NCBI RefSeq assembly: GCF_011440275.1
Contig: NZ_JAAOIV010000011.1
Location: 62,001-126,000 of the forward strand
Origin: Metallococcus carri
GTDB lineage: Bacteria; Actinomycetota; Actinomycetes; Actinomycetales; Dermatophilaceae
DNA: 64,000 nt
Direction of reading: 5' to 3'
Part shown: piece after piece, positions 43,836 to 52,368 of the stretch
How the letters are laid out: the number at the start of each line of letters is the position of its first letter
Numbering within the stretch: position 1 is the stretch's first letter
Made by a program: the position numbers and the translations under genes
The notes under the pieces: generated by a model
Seen by the model: the letters and a program-made list of their open reading frames with translations, nothing else
Databases searched by the model: none
What the model was told of the DNA's origin: nothing

Positions 43836-45890
43836 ATGGCAACGACGCGACTCATCGACGGGCCCTCGCTGGGGCTTGGTGAGACGCGCGCTGATGTGGA
43901 AGCCGTTGCGCCGCAACAGGATTCGCCGAGGCGCGCCTCTGCTGACTTAACAGCGTTGCTGGACCGTGCCCGGCTGATGACGGGCGAGACGACCGAGCGG
44001 TTGATCGCGGACGCGCACCCTGCCTCGCGCGCGCTGCTGCATCCCGAGGGGGCCGCGACCGGAGTTCAGTGTGCGACCGGAGTGGATGCCGATCCGCGGC
44101 GCGAGTTGGAGGACGTGATCCGGGCCTCGCAGCGGCTGCTCGCCACGGTGCAGGCCGCGCAGCTGATCGCGATCGCTCGCTATGCGGCCGTCGATGACGA
44201 ACTCATCGATGCCGACACGGGCGAGACGGCGGTGGGGGAGCAGCCGATGGGACACCGGGCCGAGTTCGCCGACACCGACCTGGCGGCGGCGATGGGGTGG
44301 GGCACGCGGACCGCTTCGCGTCGCGTCGATGAGGCGGCCCTCGCGGTGCAGGCCTGTCCGATGCTGCTCGCCAAGGTTGTCGAGGGGGAGCTGGACGTCT
44401 GGCGGCTCAACGCCATCACCCGCGAACTCGAGACTGCGAGCGAGCAGACCCGTCGGGCGGTGCAGCGGCGGCTGTGGAAGGCCGGAGTCGCCGGCTGGTC
44501 GCTCGGCAAGATCACCCGGCGCGCGCGGGCGCTGATCCATGAGCTCGAGTCGGACGCGGTCCGCGAGACCCGTCGGCGGGAGATGCGTCACGAGGTTGGC
44601 GTGTGGGTGAACGGTCACCAGATCAGTGGTCTCACCGAGTTCCGTGCCGTGCTGCCGACGGAGCAGGCGGCGCGCATCTACGGCGCGGTCGATGAGCTGG
44701 CGCAGCACTTGCGAGCGGACTCCACCTGCGACAAGACCATCGGCCAGCACCGGGCGGATGCGTTGGACGATCTGGTCAATCACAACGCGCAGATCGACTA
44801 TCGGCTGATCTTCCAGGTGCCGGTGAGCCGTGGTTCATGCGGGCAAGCGGCGGCGGCTGGTCCGGGTGCTGCGGCTGGGCCGGACACCTCCACGGGTGGG
44901 GCGGCAGGACATCCACCGAGTTCGGCTGATGCGTCGAATGTGCCTGCGGCCGTGGGAGATTCGACCGACAGCGGTCCTGCAACGAGCCCTCCAACGGGCA
45001 GATCGGCTGGCAGCCGCACGAAGCTCACCGACGAGGACCGGCGCGAGCAGTTGCGGCGAGCCGGACTGCCACAGCTCGGTCCACCACTGAGTTTCGCCGA
45101 GGCGATGCGTGAGCTCGAGCGATGGCGCAAGCGCCTGGGCTCGCCCCCGACGAGGAATGCGAGTGCCTCCGCCCAAGGGCACGCACGTGGCTCGGCGCCG
45201 CCGGGGAACGGGAGCGCCGATGCGGGAGGCGTCGGGCGTGGCTCGGCGCCGCCGGATAACTCGGGCGCCCGCCGGGAGGAACACGACTCGGCGCCGCCGG
45301 GGAACGGGAGCGCCAGCGCGGGGCGGCTCGGGCATGGCTCGGCCCCACCGGGAGACGTGAGTGGGGACGGGGAATCGCGTGGTTGGGATGGCGCAAGCGA
45401 CACCGGAGCGCCCGCGTGTGATCGGGATGGCGTGGGCGTCGATGGTGGCGTGGGCGTCGATGGTGGCGTGACCTTCGGCCCGGTGACCGTGCCGGGCGTC
45501 GGGGTCATCGACGCGGAGGTGGTCACCGGCCTGATCGACAAGCTCGGCGTGCGGTTCGGTCGCGCCCTGGTCGATGCGGCCACCGGCGCCACCCTCGAGC
45601 TGCGCACCGACGCCTACGCGCCCACGGCCGACATACGGCGGCTCGTGATCCAGCGCGACGTCACCTGCCGGTTCCCCGGTTGCACCGTGCCGGCGCACCG
45701 ATGCGACCTCGACCATGTCGTGCCGTGGCCGCAGGGGCCGACCGCGGTGCACAACCTGCAGGCGCTGTGCCGTCATCACCATCGCGCCAAGACCGCCACG
45801 CACTGGCGGGTGACGATGACCAAGGAAGGGGTGTGCGCCTGGGTTTCGCCGTCGGGTCGCGCCTACGAGACCCGGCCGGGCGACAACTGA
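43836..45890 (+). CDS. DUF222 / HNH endonuclease (13E12-repeat family)
   Basis: A 684-residue protein with an N-terminal DUF222 domain (about 80-330) and a C-terminal HNH nuclease domain (about 605-660: CRFPGCTVPAHRCDLDHVVPW and LCRHHHRAKT). Between them lies a low-complexity linker with four copies of a GSAPPGNG-type repeat and GVDGG repeats. The family corresponds to the 13E12 repeat proteins of mycobacteria, often multicopy and probably mobile or defence-associated; function is unproven. It sits as an insert between thrS and the HIT gene. The start is a plain ATG without a strong ribosome site. Confidence 0.87.
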   Translation: MATTRLIDGPSLGLGETRADVEAVAPQQDSPRRASADLTALLDRARLMTGETTERLIADAHPASRALLHPEGAATGVQCATGVDADPRRELEDVIRASQRLLATVQAAQLIAIARYAAVDDELIDADTGETAVGEQPMGHRAEFADTDLAAAMGWGTRTASRRVDEAALAVQACPMLLAKVVEGELDVWRLNAITRELETASEQTRRAVQRRLWKAGVAGWSLGKITRRARALIHELESDAVRETRRREMRHEVGVWVNGHQISGLTEFRAVLPTEQAARIYGAVDELAQHLRADSTCDKTIGQHRADALDDLVNHNAQIDYRLIFQVPVSRGSCGQAAAAGPGAAAGPDTSTGGAAGHPPSSADASNVPAAVGDSTDSGPATSPPTGRSAGSRTKLTDEDRREQLRRAGLPQLGPPLSFAEAMRELERWRKRLGSPPTRNASASAQGHARGSAPPGNGSADAGGVGRGSAPPDNSGARREEHDSAPPGNGSASAGRLGHGSAPPGDVSGDGESRGWDGASDTGAPACDRDGVGVDGGVGVDGGVTFGPVTVPGVGVIDAEVVTGLIDKLGVRFGRALVDAATGATLELRTDAYAPTADIRRLVIQRDVTCRFPGCTVPAHRCDLDHVVPWPQGPTAVHNLQALCRHHHRAKTATHWRVTMTKEGVCAWVSPSGRAYETRPGDN

Positions 45891-45966
45891 GCCGCGGGGG
45901 CCCACAACCACCGCTGATGCGGCGCGGGCGAGGACAAACCCGCGGCTGACGTGCTTCGATGCCCGC

Positions 45967-46419
45967 GTGAGCATCCAGATCGTGCCAGCCGAGCGGGAGC
46001 ACGCCTTCGTATGCGCGGCGCTGACCGTGCAGGCCGATCTGGAGGATGGCGGTGAGCGTCGCGACGGCTTTCTGACCGAGTATGCCGATGCGTGGCTGGC
46101 CGATTTCGAGCGCACGCCAACCTGGCTGGCGTTCGCCGACGACGGGACGGCGGTTGGGCTCGTCGTCACCTCCTGGGTGAAGAAGCTGCCGAGCCTGACC
46201 CGGCCGACGGTCGGCTGGCTGCACGTGAAGCTGGTGTTCGTGAGCCCGGCATACCGTGGCAAGGGGACGGCCGAGCGGATGCTCAAGACCATGCTGCGGT
46301 GGGGCGACGAGCACGCCATCACGCGCTATCAGCTGAATGCCGAGCCGAAGGCGCGCACGCTCTACGAGCGGCTCGGTTTTGGCCCGGCCGACGAACGGTT
46401 GATGCAACTGCAGCGCTGA
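45967..46419 (+). CDS. GNAT-family N-acetyltransferase
   Basis: A 150-residue acetyltransferase. The acetyl-CoA motif is VSPAYRGKGTAERMLKTML near 93-111, preceded by the core strand HVKLVFV and followed by NAEPKARTLYERLGF, the normal GNAT end. Substrate unknown. GTG 45967 is used. It lies 77 bases after the DUF222-HNH gene and is followed by a palindromic repeat region, so it is probably a single gene. Codon use matches the region. Confidence 0.88.
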   Translation: MSIQIVPAEREHAFVCAALTVQADLEDGGERRDGFLTEYADAWLADFERTPTWLAFADDGTAVGLVVTSWVKKLPSLTRPTVGWLHVKLVFVSPAYRGKGTAERMLKTMLRWGDEHAITRYQLNAEPKARTLYERLGFGPADERLMQLQR

Positions 46420-46444
46420 GGGGTGTCGCGTAGCAGCGTGAACG

Positions 46445-46689
46445 TTCGTTGGTTGAGCAAGGCCGACGAAGGAGGCCGCGTCGAAACCAGCTGCGGTGGT
46501 CTCGATGCGGCGGCTCCTTCGTCGCTCGCCTTACTCGACCAGCGAAAGGGGGCGTCGCTCGCCTTACTCGACCAGCGAAAGGGGGCGTCGCTCGCCTTAC
46601 TCGACCAGCGAAAGGGGGCGTCGCTCGCCTTACTCGACCGGCGAAAGGAGGGGCGTCACCCGCCTTACTCGACCAGCGAGGGAGGGCGG
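46445..46689. repeat. imperfect palindrome plus five 33-bp tandem copies of its right arm
   Basis: The left arm (about 46449-46487, GGTTGAGCAAGGC to GTCGAAACC) and right arm (about 46496-46542, GGTCTCGATGCG to TTACTCGACCAGCGA) are inverted versions of each other. They resemble the dispersed TGGTCGAG-type palindromes of actinobacteria. The right arm is then repeated: units start at 46521, 46554, 46587, 46620 and 46655. The array lies between convergent GNAT and nitroreductase genes. Confidence 0.9.
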
Positions 46690-46690
46690 G

Positions 46691-47125
46691 TCAGCGGGGC
46701 TCGCACACGAAGAGCGGGATCTCGCGATCGGTCTTGGTCTGGTATTCCGCATAGGGCGGGTATGCCGCGACCGCCCGCTCCCACCACTCGGCACGCTCGG
46801 CACCGCTCAACCGGCGGGCAACCAGCTCGTGGTGCTCCGTCCCGTCCTGAAGGTCAACTTCAGGGTGAGCCACGATGTTGTTGAACCACGCGGGATTCTC
46901 GGGCGCGCCACCCTTGGAGGCGACCGCGAGATAGGAGCCGCCGTGCTCGACGCGCATCAACGGCACACGGCGCAGCTTGCCGGTCTTGGCGCCGCGCATG
47001 GTGAAGACCACGACGCGCATCCCCATGACGTCGACCGACTCGGTCGTGCCGGTCTCATCGATCTTGGCCAACTGTTCGGCGACCCAGGGGGTCTTCTCGA
47101 CGGCGTACTCACCCTGCAACGGCAT
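46691..47125 (-). CDS. deazaflavin (F420)-dependent nitroreductase-family protein
   Basis: A 144-residue single-domain protein of the Ddn family (DUF385), which binds the deazaflavin F420 and reduces varied substrates. It contains VFTMRGAKTGKLRRVPLMRVEHGGSYLAVASKGGAPENPAWFNN-type segments, namely the TGKLRRVPLM strand pair and the ASKGGAPENPAW loop that bind the cofactor. No F420 synthesis genes are in this window. ATG 47125 has AAGGAG; immediately upstream lie four 18-bp direct repeats that could regulate it and the divergent HIT gene. Confidence 0.9.
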   Translation of the reverse strand: MPLQGEYAVEKTPWVAEQLAKIDETGTTESVDVMGMRVVVFTMRGAKTGKLRRVPLMRVEHGGSYLAVASKGGAPENPAWFNNIVAHPEVDLQDGTEHHELVARRLSGAERAEWWERAVAAYPPYAEYQTKTDREIPLFVCEPR

Positions 47126-47139
47126 CGCACCACTCCTTC

Positions 47140-47210
47140 ACCCGACAAACGATGGCCACCCGACAAACGATGGCCACCCGACAAACGACGGCCACCCGAC
47201 AACGATGGCC
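47140..47210. repeat. four 18-bp direct repeats (iteron-like)
   Basis: Units ACCCGACAAACGATGGCC start at 47140, 47158 and 47176 (one C/T change), and a 17-base unit at 47194 lacks one A. They fill the gap between the divergent nitroreductase and HIT genes. Spacing puts each unit nearly two helical turns apart, as in operator or iteron arrays. Confidence 0.92.
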
Positions 47211-47264
47211 TACTCGCGGCAACGGCGGCGAAGGCCGACGCATTCCCGCCCGTAGGATGCCGCC

Positions 47265-47798
47265 ATGGTGGAGAACGAGGCCGACTTCGCGCGCGTGCCC
47301 GACGGGTTCGAACGCCTTTGGACCCCGCACCGGATGGCCTATATCGAGGCCGACAAGCCCCACGACGACGATGACGGCGCCTGCCCGTTCTGCACCGCGC
47401 CGAGCAAATCCGACGAGGACGGGCTGATCGTCCACCGCGGCGAGACCGGCTATGTCGTAATGAACCTTTTCCCCTACAACCCCGGCCACCTGCTGGTCTG
47501 CCCCTACCGGCACGTGCCGCTCTATCTCGACCTGACCGACGATGAGACGACCGAGTTCACCGCGATGACCAAGCAGGCGATCAGGGCGATCCAGCGCGCG
47601 AGCAACCCGCACGGGTTCAACCTCGGGATGAACCAGGGCGCGGTCGCCGGTGCCGGAGTGGCCGCGCACCTGCACCAGCACGTGGTGCCGCGCTGGGGTG
47701 GCGACGCCAACTTCCTGCCGATCATCGCCCAGACCAAGGCACTGCCCGCGCTGCTGGAGGACACCCGCCGGCGAATCGCCGAAGCCTGGGACGCCTGA
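47265..47798 (+). CDS. HIT-family protein (AP4A phosphorylase-like)
   Basis: A 177-residue HIT protein. The histidine triad is GVAAHLHQHVVPRW (His135, His137, His139). An N-terminal CPFC pair (40-43) with a later His suggests a zinc site, as in the mycobacterial Rv2613c-type AP4A phosphorylase, which occupies the same place beside pgsA and thrS. It probably degrades diadenosine polyphosphates. The next gene pgsA begins 36 bases on. ATG 47265 lies after the 18-bp repeats. Confidence 0.93.
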   Translation: MVENEADFARVPDGFERLWTPHRMAYIEADKPHDDDDGACPFCTAPSKSDEDGLIVHRGETGYVVMNLFPYNPGHLLVCPYRHVPLYLDLTDDETTEFTAMTKQAIRAIQRASNPHGFNLGMNQGAVAGAGVAAHLHQHVVPRWGGDANFLPIIAQTKALPALLEDTRRRIAEAWDA

Positions 47799-47833
47799 GC
47801 CGCAACCGAACGCACCAGTAGGCTGACGCCACC

Positions 47834-48451
47834 ATGCTCAACAGATACGCCCGTGCGTTCTTCACCAAAGTCTTCACGCCGGTCGCGCGCCTGCTGTTGA
47901 AGCTCGGCATCAGCCCGGACGTCGTGACGACCATCGGCACCCTCGGGGTCGCCTTCGGCGCGCTCGGGTTCTACCCGCGCGGCGAATTCTTCTGGGGCAC
48001 GATCGTCATCACCCTCTTCGTCTTCTCCGACACCATCGATGGCGTCATGGCGCGGATGTCGGGCCGCTCGAGCGTGTGGGGCGCCTACCTGGATTCCACG
48101 CTGGACCGCGTGGGCGACGCCGCCATCTTCGGCGGCCTGGTCCTTTATTACGCCAGCTACCGCGGCCACGACATGGTGATGGCCGGATTGGCCCTGGCCT
48201 GCCTGATCCTCGGCAGCGTGGTCTCCTACGCCAAGGCCCGCGCCGAAGGCCTCGGTATGACGGCCAACGTGGGCATCGCCGAACGCGCCGACCGCCTGGT
48301 CGCGGTCCTGGTCACCACCGGCCTGGTCGGCCTCGGCCTGCCCAAGGTGGTGCTGACCGTGGTGCTCGCCCTGCTAGCGGTCGCCAGCTTCGTGACCGTG
48401 CTGCAACGCATGCTCACTGTGCGGCGTCAGGCGCTGGGCAAGCCCCTGTGA
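47834..48451 (+). CDS. pgsA: phosphatidylinositol phosphate synthase
   Basis: A 205-residue CDP-alcohol phosphatidyltransferase with six helices. The catalytic signature is complete: SDTIDGVMARMSGRSSVWGAYLDSTLDR with Asp66, Asp69, Asp87 and Asp91. In actinobacteria at this position it joins CDP-diacylglycerol with inositol 1-phosphate, giving the base for PIMs. The acyltransferase and PimA genes follow directly, which makes this substrate choice much more likely than phosphatidylglycerol. Start ATG 47834. Confidence 0.93.
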   Translation: MLNRYARAFFTKVFTPVARLLLKLGISPDVVTTIGTLGVAFGALGFYPRGEFFWGTIVITLFVFSDTIDGVMARMSGRSSVWGAYLDSTLDRVGDAAIFGGLVLYYASYRGHDMVMAGLALACLILGSVVSYAKARAEGLGMTANVGIAERADRLVAVLVTTGLVGLGLPKVVLTVVLALLAVASFVTVLQRMLTVRRQALGKPL

Positions 48452-48455
48452 TCTC

Positions 48456-49358
48456 GTGATCAGCACCGACCGGCTCGAAGTCCTCGGCTATCGCGCCGCC
48501 TGGTCCCTGGTGCGGCGCCTGCCCGAGCGCACGGCATACCGCCTGTTCGACGCGGCGGCGAAGGCGACCTACCGGCGCGACGGCCGCTCCGTGCAGCGGA
48601 TGCGGGAGAACTACCGGCGCATCCGGCCCGAGCTCGACGCTGCCGCGCTCGAGGACCTCGTTGCCGCCGGCGTGCGCTCCTACCTGCGCTACTGGTGCGA
48701 CGCCTTCCGGCTGTCGGTGCACACCCCCGAGCAGCTTGACGAGCGGATCCGGCTGACCGGTGCCGACGCCGAGGCGCGCGCGATCGTGGCGCGTGGTGAG
48801 CCGCTCATCCTCTTCCTCGGTCACCTGGGCAACTGGGATCTCGCGGGCGCCTGGGCGACCACACATTTCGCGCCGGTCACCACGGTCGCCGAACGCCTCG
48901 AGCCGGAGGAGGTCTTCACCGAGTTCCTCACCTTCCGCGAATCTCTCGGTATGACGATCGTGCCCCTCACCGGGGGCGTCGACCCCTATCCGACGCTGCG
49001 CGCGGCGCTGGGGCGCGGGGCTTTCGTGCCGCTGCTGGCCGACCGCGACCTGACCAGCCACGGCGTCGAGGTGACCCTGTGCGGCCAGCAGATCAAGGCG
49101 GCCACCGGCCCAGCCCGCCTCGCGCTGGACACCGGCGCGGCACTGTTCCCCCTCGCGATCACCTACGAGGACGTGCCCGGGCGGGCGGCGCCGCGCGTGG
49201 TGGCGCATTTCGGTGACCGCGTCGTCGTGCCGGACGGAGACCGGGCCGAGCAGGTGCGCGCGATGACCCAGGCGTGCGTGGACGGACTCGGCGAGCGGAT
49301 CCGCACGCACACGCAGGACTGGCACATGATGCAGCGGATCTTCAGCGAGGACCTGTGA
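48456..49358 (+). CDS. patA: phosphatidylinositol mannoside acyltransferase
   Basis: A 300-residue membrane-associated acyltransferase of the LpxL/HtrB-like family. GHLGNWDLAG holds the catalytic histidine, and PLLADRDLTSHGVEV is the second conserved block. The location between pgsA and pimA is the same as for the mycobacterial enzyme that acylates the mannose of PIM. GTG 48456 lies five bases past pgsA, and its stop overlaps the pimA start (GTGA). It is therefore part of one translationally coupled unit. Confidence 0.93.
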   Translation: MISTDRLEVLGYRAAWSLVRRLPERTAYRLFDAAAKATYRRDGRSVQRMRENYRRIRPELDAAALEDLVAAGVRSYLRYWCDAFRLSVHTPEQLDERIRLTGADAEARAIVARGEPLILFLGHLGNWDLAGAWATTHFAPVTTVAERLEPEEVFTEFLTFRESLGMTIVPLTGGVDPYPTLRAALGRGAFVPLLADRDLTSHGVEVTLCGQQIKAATGPARLALDTGAALFPLAITYEDVPGRAAPRVVAHFGDRVVVPDGDRAEQVRAMTQACVDGLGERIRTHTQDWHMMQRIFSEDL

Positions 49359-50527
49359 GGGTCGGCATCGTCAGCCCCTACTCCTTCGACGTCCCCGGGG
49401 GAGTGCAACTGCACGTGCGCGATCTCGCCGAATGGCTGCTCGGCCACGGCCACGAGGTCAATGTGCTGGCGCCCGCCGACGAGGACACCCCGCTCCCGGG
49501 TTATGTCACCGGCGCGGGTCGCGCGGTGCCGGTGCCCTATAACGGCTCGGTGGCGCGGTTGCTCTTCGGCCCGCTCACCGGAGCGCGGGTGGCGCGCTGG
49601 GTGGAGCACGGGCGCTTCGACCTGGTCCACGTGCACGAACCGGTGAGCCCCAGCCTGTCGATGCTCGCCATGTGGGCCGTCGAGGGTCCGCTGGTCGCGA
49701 CCTTCCACACCTCCGGCACCCGTTCGCGTGCGCTGCTCGCCTCCCGGCCAGCGCTGCAACCCGGCCTGGAGAAGATCTCCGGCCGGATCGCCGTCTCCGA
49801 CGAGGCCCGACGGTTCGTGCGCGAACACATCGGCGGCGACGCGGTCGTCATACCTAATGGCGTGTATGCCGACCGGTTCGCGGCTGCCGCTCCCCGTCCC
49901 GAATGGCAGGGCAACCCCGAGGCGCCGACGCTCGGCTTCCTCGGCCGGATCGAGGAGCCACGCAAGGGGCTGCCGGTGCTGCTCGACGCGATTCCCGCTC
50001 TGCTGCAACGGTTTCCGCGCCTTCGGGTGCTGGTGGCTGGCCCTGGTGACCCGCAGGTGGCGCTCGCCGGCCGGTCACCTGCGGTGCGTGAGGCGTGCGT
50101 CTTTCTCGGGCGGGTGAGCGACGAGGACAAGGCGCGTCTGTTGCGCTCGGTCGACGCCTATGTCGCGCCCAACACCGGCGGTGAGAGTTTCGGCATCATC
50201 CTGGTCGAGGCGATGAGCGCCTGCGCCCCGGTGGTCGCGAGCGACCTGCATGCCTTCCGCGCGGTGCTCGACGACGGGTGGGCCGGTGCGCTCTTCGTCA
50301 ACGAGGACTCGCGTGATCTGGCGGCGGTGCTCACCGACCTGCTGCTCGCGCCAGCCGACCGGGCCGACCTGGCCCGACGCGGAGCCGAGCGCGCTCGCCG
50401 GTTCGACTGGGACAAGGTGGCCGGCGAGATCGTGAATGTCTACGAGACGGTGCTCGAGGCGAGCCCGCTGCGGGCCGGTGTGCCGGTCGACGCGCGCCCG
50501 ACCCGGTGGTGGAGGGGCGGTAACTGA
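49355..50527 (+). CDS. pimA: phosphatidylinositol alpha-mannosyltransferase
   Basis: A 390-residue GT4 glycosyltransferase that puts the first mannose from GDP-mannose on phosphatidylinositol at the inner membrane face. N-terminal GIVSPYSFDVPGGVQLHVRDLA with the glycine-rich loop, HVHEPVSPS, and the C-terminal GGESFGIILVEAMSACAPVVAS with the E-x7-E pair are all PimA features. GTG 49355 overlaps the acyltransferase stop. Its own stop overlaps the next ATG by one base. Codon use and context are normal. Confidence 0.94.
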   Translation: MRVGIVSPYSFDVPGGVQLHVRDLAEWLLGHGHEVNVLAPADEDTPLPGYVTGAGRAVPVPYNGSVARLLFGPLTGARVARWVEHGRFDLVHVHEPVSPSLSMLAMWAVEGPLVATFHTSGTRSRALLASRPALQPGLEKISGRIAVSDEARRFVREHIGGDAVVIPNGVYADRFAAAAPRPEWQGNPEAPTLGFLGRIEEPRKGLPVLLDAIPALLQRFPRLRVLVAGPGDPQVALAGRSPAVREACVFLGRVSDEDKARLLRSVDAYVAPNTGGESFGIILVEAMSACAPVVASDLHAFRAVLDDGWAGALFVNEDSRDLAAVLTDLLLAPADRADLARRGAERARRFDWDKVAGEIVNVYETVLEASPLRAGVPVDARPTRWWRGGN

Positions 50528-51105
50528 TGGGCGTGTGGACCTGGGTGTCGATCGCGGTGGCCGTGGCTGCGGTGATCGCGTGGTATCTCTCCTACACCGC
50601 GGCGCGACTGGACCGGCTGCACGCGCGGGTCGAAGGATCGGTGTCGGCCCTGGATGCCCAGCTCGTCCGGCGGGCCGAGACCGGGCTGGAGTTGGCCAAC
50701 TCCGGTTTGCTCGACCCGGCGAGTTCAATGCTGCTCACCGAGGCATGTGCCGCGTCCCTGGACGAATCCGATGTCACCGAGGTGCGGTCCGAGGTGCAGC
50801 GCCACGGCGTCGACCGCCGGCGGGCGCGGATCGAGTCCGAGCTGTCCGAGACCTTGCGCGCGGTGCTGGTGCCGGAGGTCGTGGTCGAGTTGGCGGACAC
50901 CGCCCAGGGTACGGAGGTCTTGCGCCGGGTGCAGCAGACCGCTCAGCGGGTGCAGCTGGCGCACCGCTTCCACAATGACGCCGTGCACGATGTGCAGCGG
51001 GTGCGCACCAAGCCGCTCGTGCGCATCTTCCGGCTGGCCGGGCACACGCTCCTGCCGGAGGTCGTCGACTTCGACGACAACGGGCCCGATCTCACCGGCG
51101 TCTGA
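50527..51105 (+). CDS. LemA-like membrane-anchored helical protein
   Basis: A 192-residue protein with one N-terminal hydrophobic helix (about 5-24), then a long helical bundle. ARLDRLHARVEGSVSALDAQLVRRAETG and the late HRFHNDAVHDVQRVR stretch resemble LemA-family proteins, in which a helix-rich domain faces the outside. Function of the family is not known. Its ATG shares a base with the pimA stop, so it is translated with the PIM genes and might assist in envelope work. In M. tuberculosis this position has a NUDIX gene instead. Confidence 0.7.
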   Translation: MGVWTWVSIAVAVAAVIAWYLSYTAARLDRLHARVEGSVSALDAQLVRRAETGLELANSGLLDPASSMLLTEACAASLDESDVTEVRSEVQRHGVDRRRARIESELSETLRAVLVPEVVVELADTAQGTEVLRRVQQTAQRVQLAHRFHNDAVHDVQRVRTKPLVRIFRLAGHTLLPEVVDFDDNGPDLTGV

Positions 51106-51111
51106 GGGACC

Positions 51112-51510
51112 TCAGTCCCGGGTCGTCCACCAGCCGCTGCTCAGGTTGCCCACGTCCCGCCGCGTCGGCCGCAACGGCCCGGACACCTCGACCGCCGCAT
51201 AGGCGTCACCGAGGCGCAGCATGAGCGCCGACGGGTCGGGGCCGGCATGCCCGCTCCACGAGACCGAGGCGGCGGCTACGGCCAGGGGAGCGAGATCGGC
51301 ATACGGCGGGATGCGCAGTTCCATTGTCGCGATCGTCGGCACTTCGACGTCATGGCCGCCCGCGAGCACGGTGAGCACCGGCTTGCCGTGCAGCCGCACC
51401 TCATCGAGGGCGACATTCACCGCTCGAAGCTCACCGGCGAGGCCGCCCTCGGGGGTCAACGTCCACTCGAGGGTGAGCTCGAGATCGGCGGCCGTGGCGT
51501 CGCGGGTCAC
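51112..51510 (-). CDS. hypothetical protein, 132 residues
   Basis: Not recognised. It is a beta-rich protein with LELTLEWTLTPEGGL at the start, VPTIATMELRIPPYADL in the middle and a Trp-containing C-terminus. No signal peptide or membrane helix. The GTG start (51510) overlaps the stop of the hydrolase gene upstream (GTGA), so the two are translationally coupled. It converges on the LemA-like gene with a 6-base gap. No functional claim. Confidence 0.7.
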   Translation of the reverse strand: MTRDATAADLELTLEWTLTPEGGLAGELRAVNVALDEVRLHGKPVLTVLAGGHDVEVPTIATMELRIPPYADLAPLAVAAASVSWSGHAGPDPSALMLRLGDAYAAVEVSGPLRPTRRDVGNLSSGWWTTRD

Positions 51511-52229
51511 CGCGCGCTCGCGAACTCGCGCACCAGCTCGGCCGTGCGGCTCGGTGGCGCCCACAGGTTGCCGTGATCGCGGCCGTGGATGATTTCGCGC
51601 CGGGCGTTCGGGAACCGGTGCTCCAGTTGCTCGCTCATCGCTGACGGCACCAGCGCGTCAGTCTCGCCATGGATCAACAGCGTGGGTATGCCGATTGCGC
51701 TCGCCTTCGCGAGGGTGTCGAACTTGTCCGGGACGAGCCGGGCGGGATAGGGGCGGAAGGTGTTCTTGAACATGGCCGGCATCGAGGTGAAGGCGGACAG
51801 CAGCACCAGGCGCCCACCGAGCCCGCGGTGGGCCATCTCGGTCGCGACGGCCGAACCCAGGGACTCGCCGACGAGCACGGTGTCCTGCGGCTCGCAGCCT
51901 GCGTCGCGCAGGTGGGCGAGGCTGTCGGCGACGCGGGCGTAGATGGCCCGCTCGCTCGGCTTCTCTGCACGCAGCACGCCGTAGCCGGGATATTCGATCG
52001 CGGCGAAACCCAGACCTCGGCGGCCGATGATCTCCACGAGGGGGCGGACGGTCGCCAGGTCGCTGCCGTTGCCATGCAGGTAGACGACCGTGCGCTGCTC
52101 TGGCGCCGCCGGTTTGTGCAGCAGCGCGATGGTCCCGCTGGGCGCGGCGGCCTGAACGACCTCGACGCCGGGAGCGATGGAGGTCACGGGCGGCACGGGA
52201 TAAATGAGTCGGCGCACGAGCGCCATCAT
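51507..52229 (-). CDS. alpha/beta hydrolase
   Basis: A serine hydrolase of about 240 residues. The oxyanion segment is VVYLHGNGSDL, the nucleophile elbow GESLGS, the acid GETDALVP, and the histidine in HGRDHGNLW. This resembles the BEM46/ABHD13-type hydrolases with unknown substrates. The start is uncertain: ATG 52229 or 52226 lies in a hydrophobic N-terminus without a strong ribosome site, and the long upstream frame runs opposite pdxS. It is coupled by overlap to the 132-residue gene. Confidence 0.84.
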   Translation of the reverse strand: MMALVRRLIYPVPPVTSIAPGVEVVQAAAPSGTIALLHKPAAPEQRTVVYLHGNGSDLATVRPLVEIIGRRGLGFAAIEYPGYGVLRAEKPSERAIYARVADSLAHLRDAGCEPQDTVLVGESLGSAVATEMAHRGLGGRLVLLSAFTSMPAMFKNTFRPYPARLVPDKFDTLAKASAIGIPTLLIHGETDALVPSAMSEQLEHRFPNARREIIHGRDHGNLWAPPSRTAELVREFASAR

Positions 52230-52368
52230 CGCAAGTGCTGCGCCGTCGCTGGCGACAACCTGCCGTGGCAGGAAGAAGTCACACGCTAGATGGTGGCACC
52301 TAGTGGCCTGATGGGCGGCATACGGTGGGGTTCTTCGCCGTTCGCACGCAGCAAGGAGCTCGATCCTC

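Noticed and set aside
46521-46689. CRISPR-like array
   Set aside because: The 33-bp units are contiguous with no spacers and copy one arm of a palindrome; no cas genes are near.
46423-46884. ORF encoding SLALLDQRKGA repeats
   Set aside because: It comes from the 33-bp repeat array and runs opposite the nitroreductase gene; no ribosome site.
47140-47210. Plasmid or chromosomal replication origin iterons
   Set aside because: No rep or dnaA gene, and no AT-rich unwinding region nearby; an operator array is a better fit.
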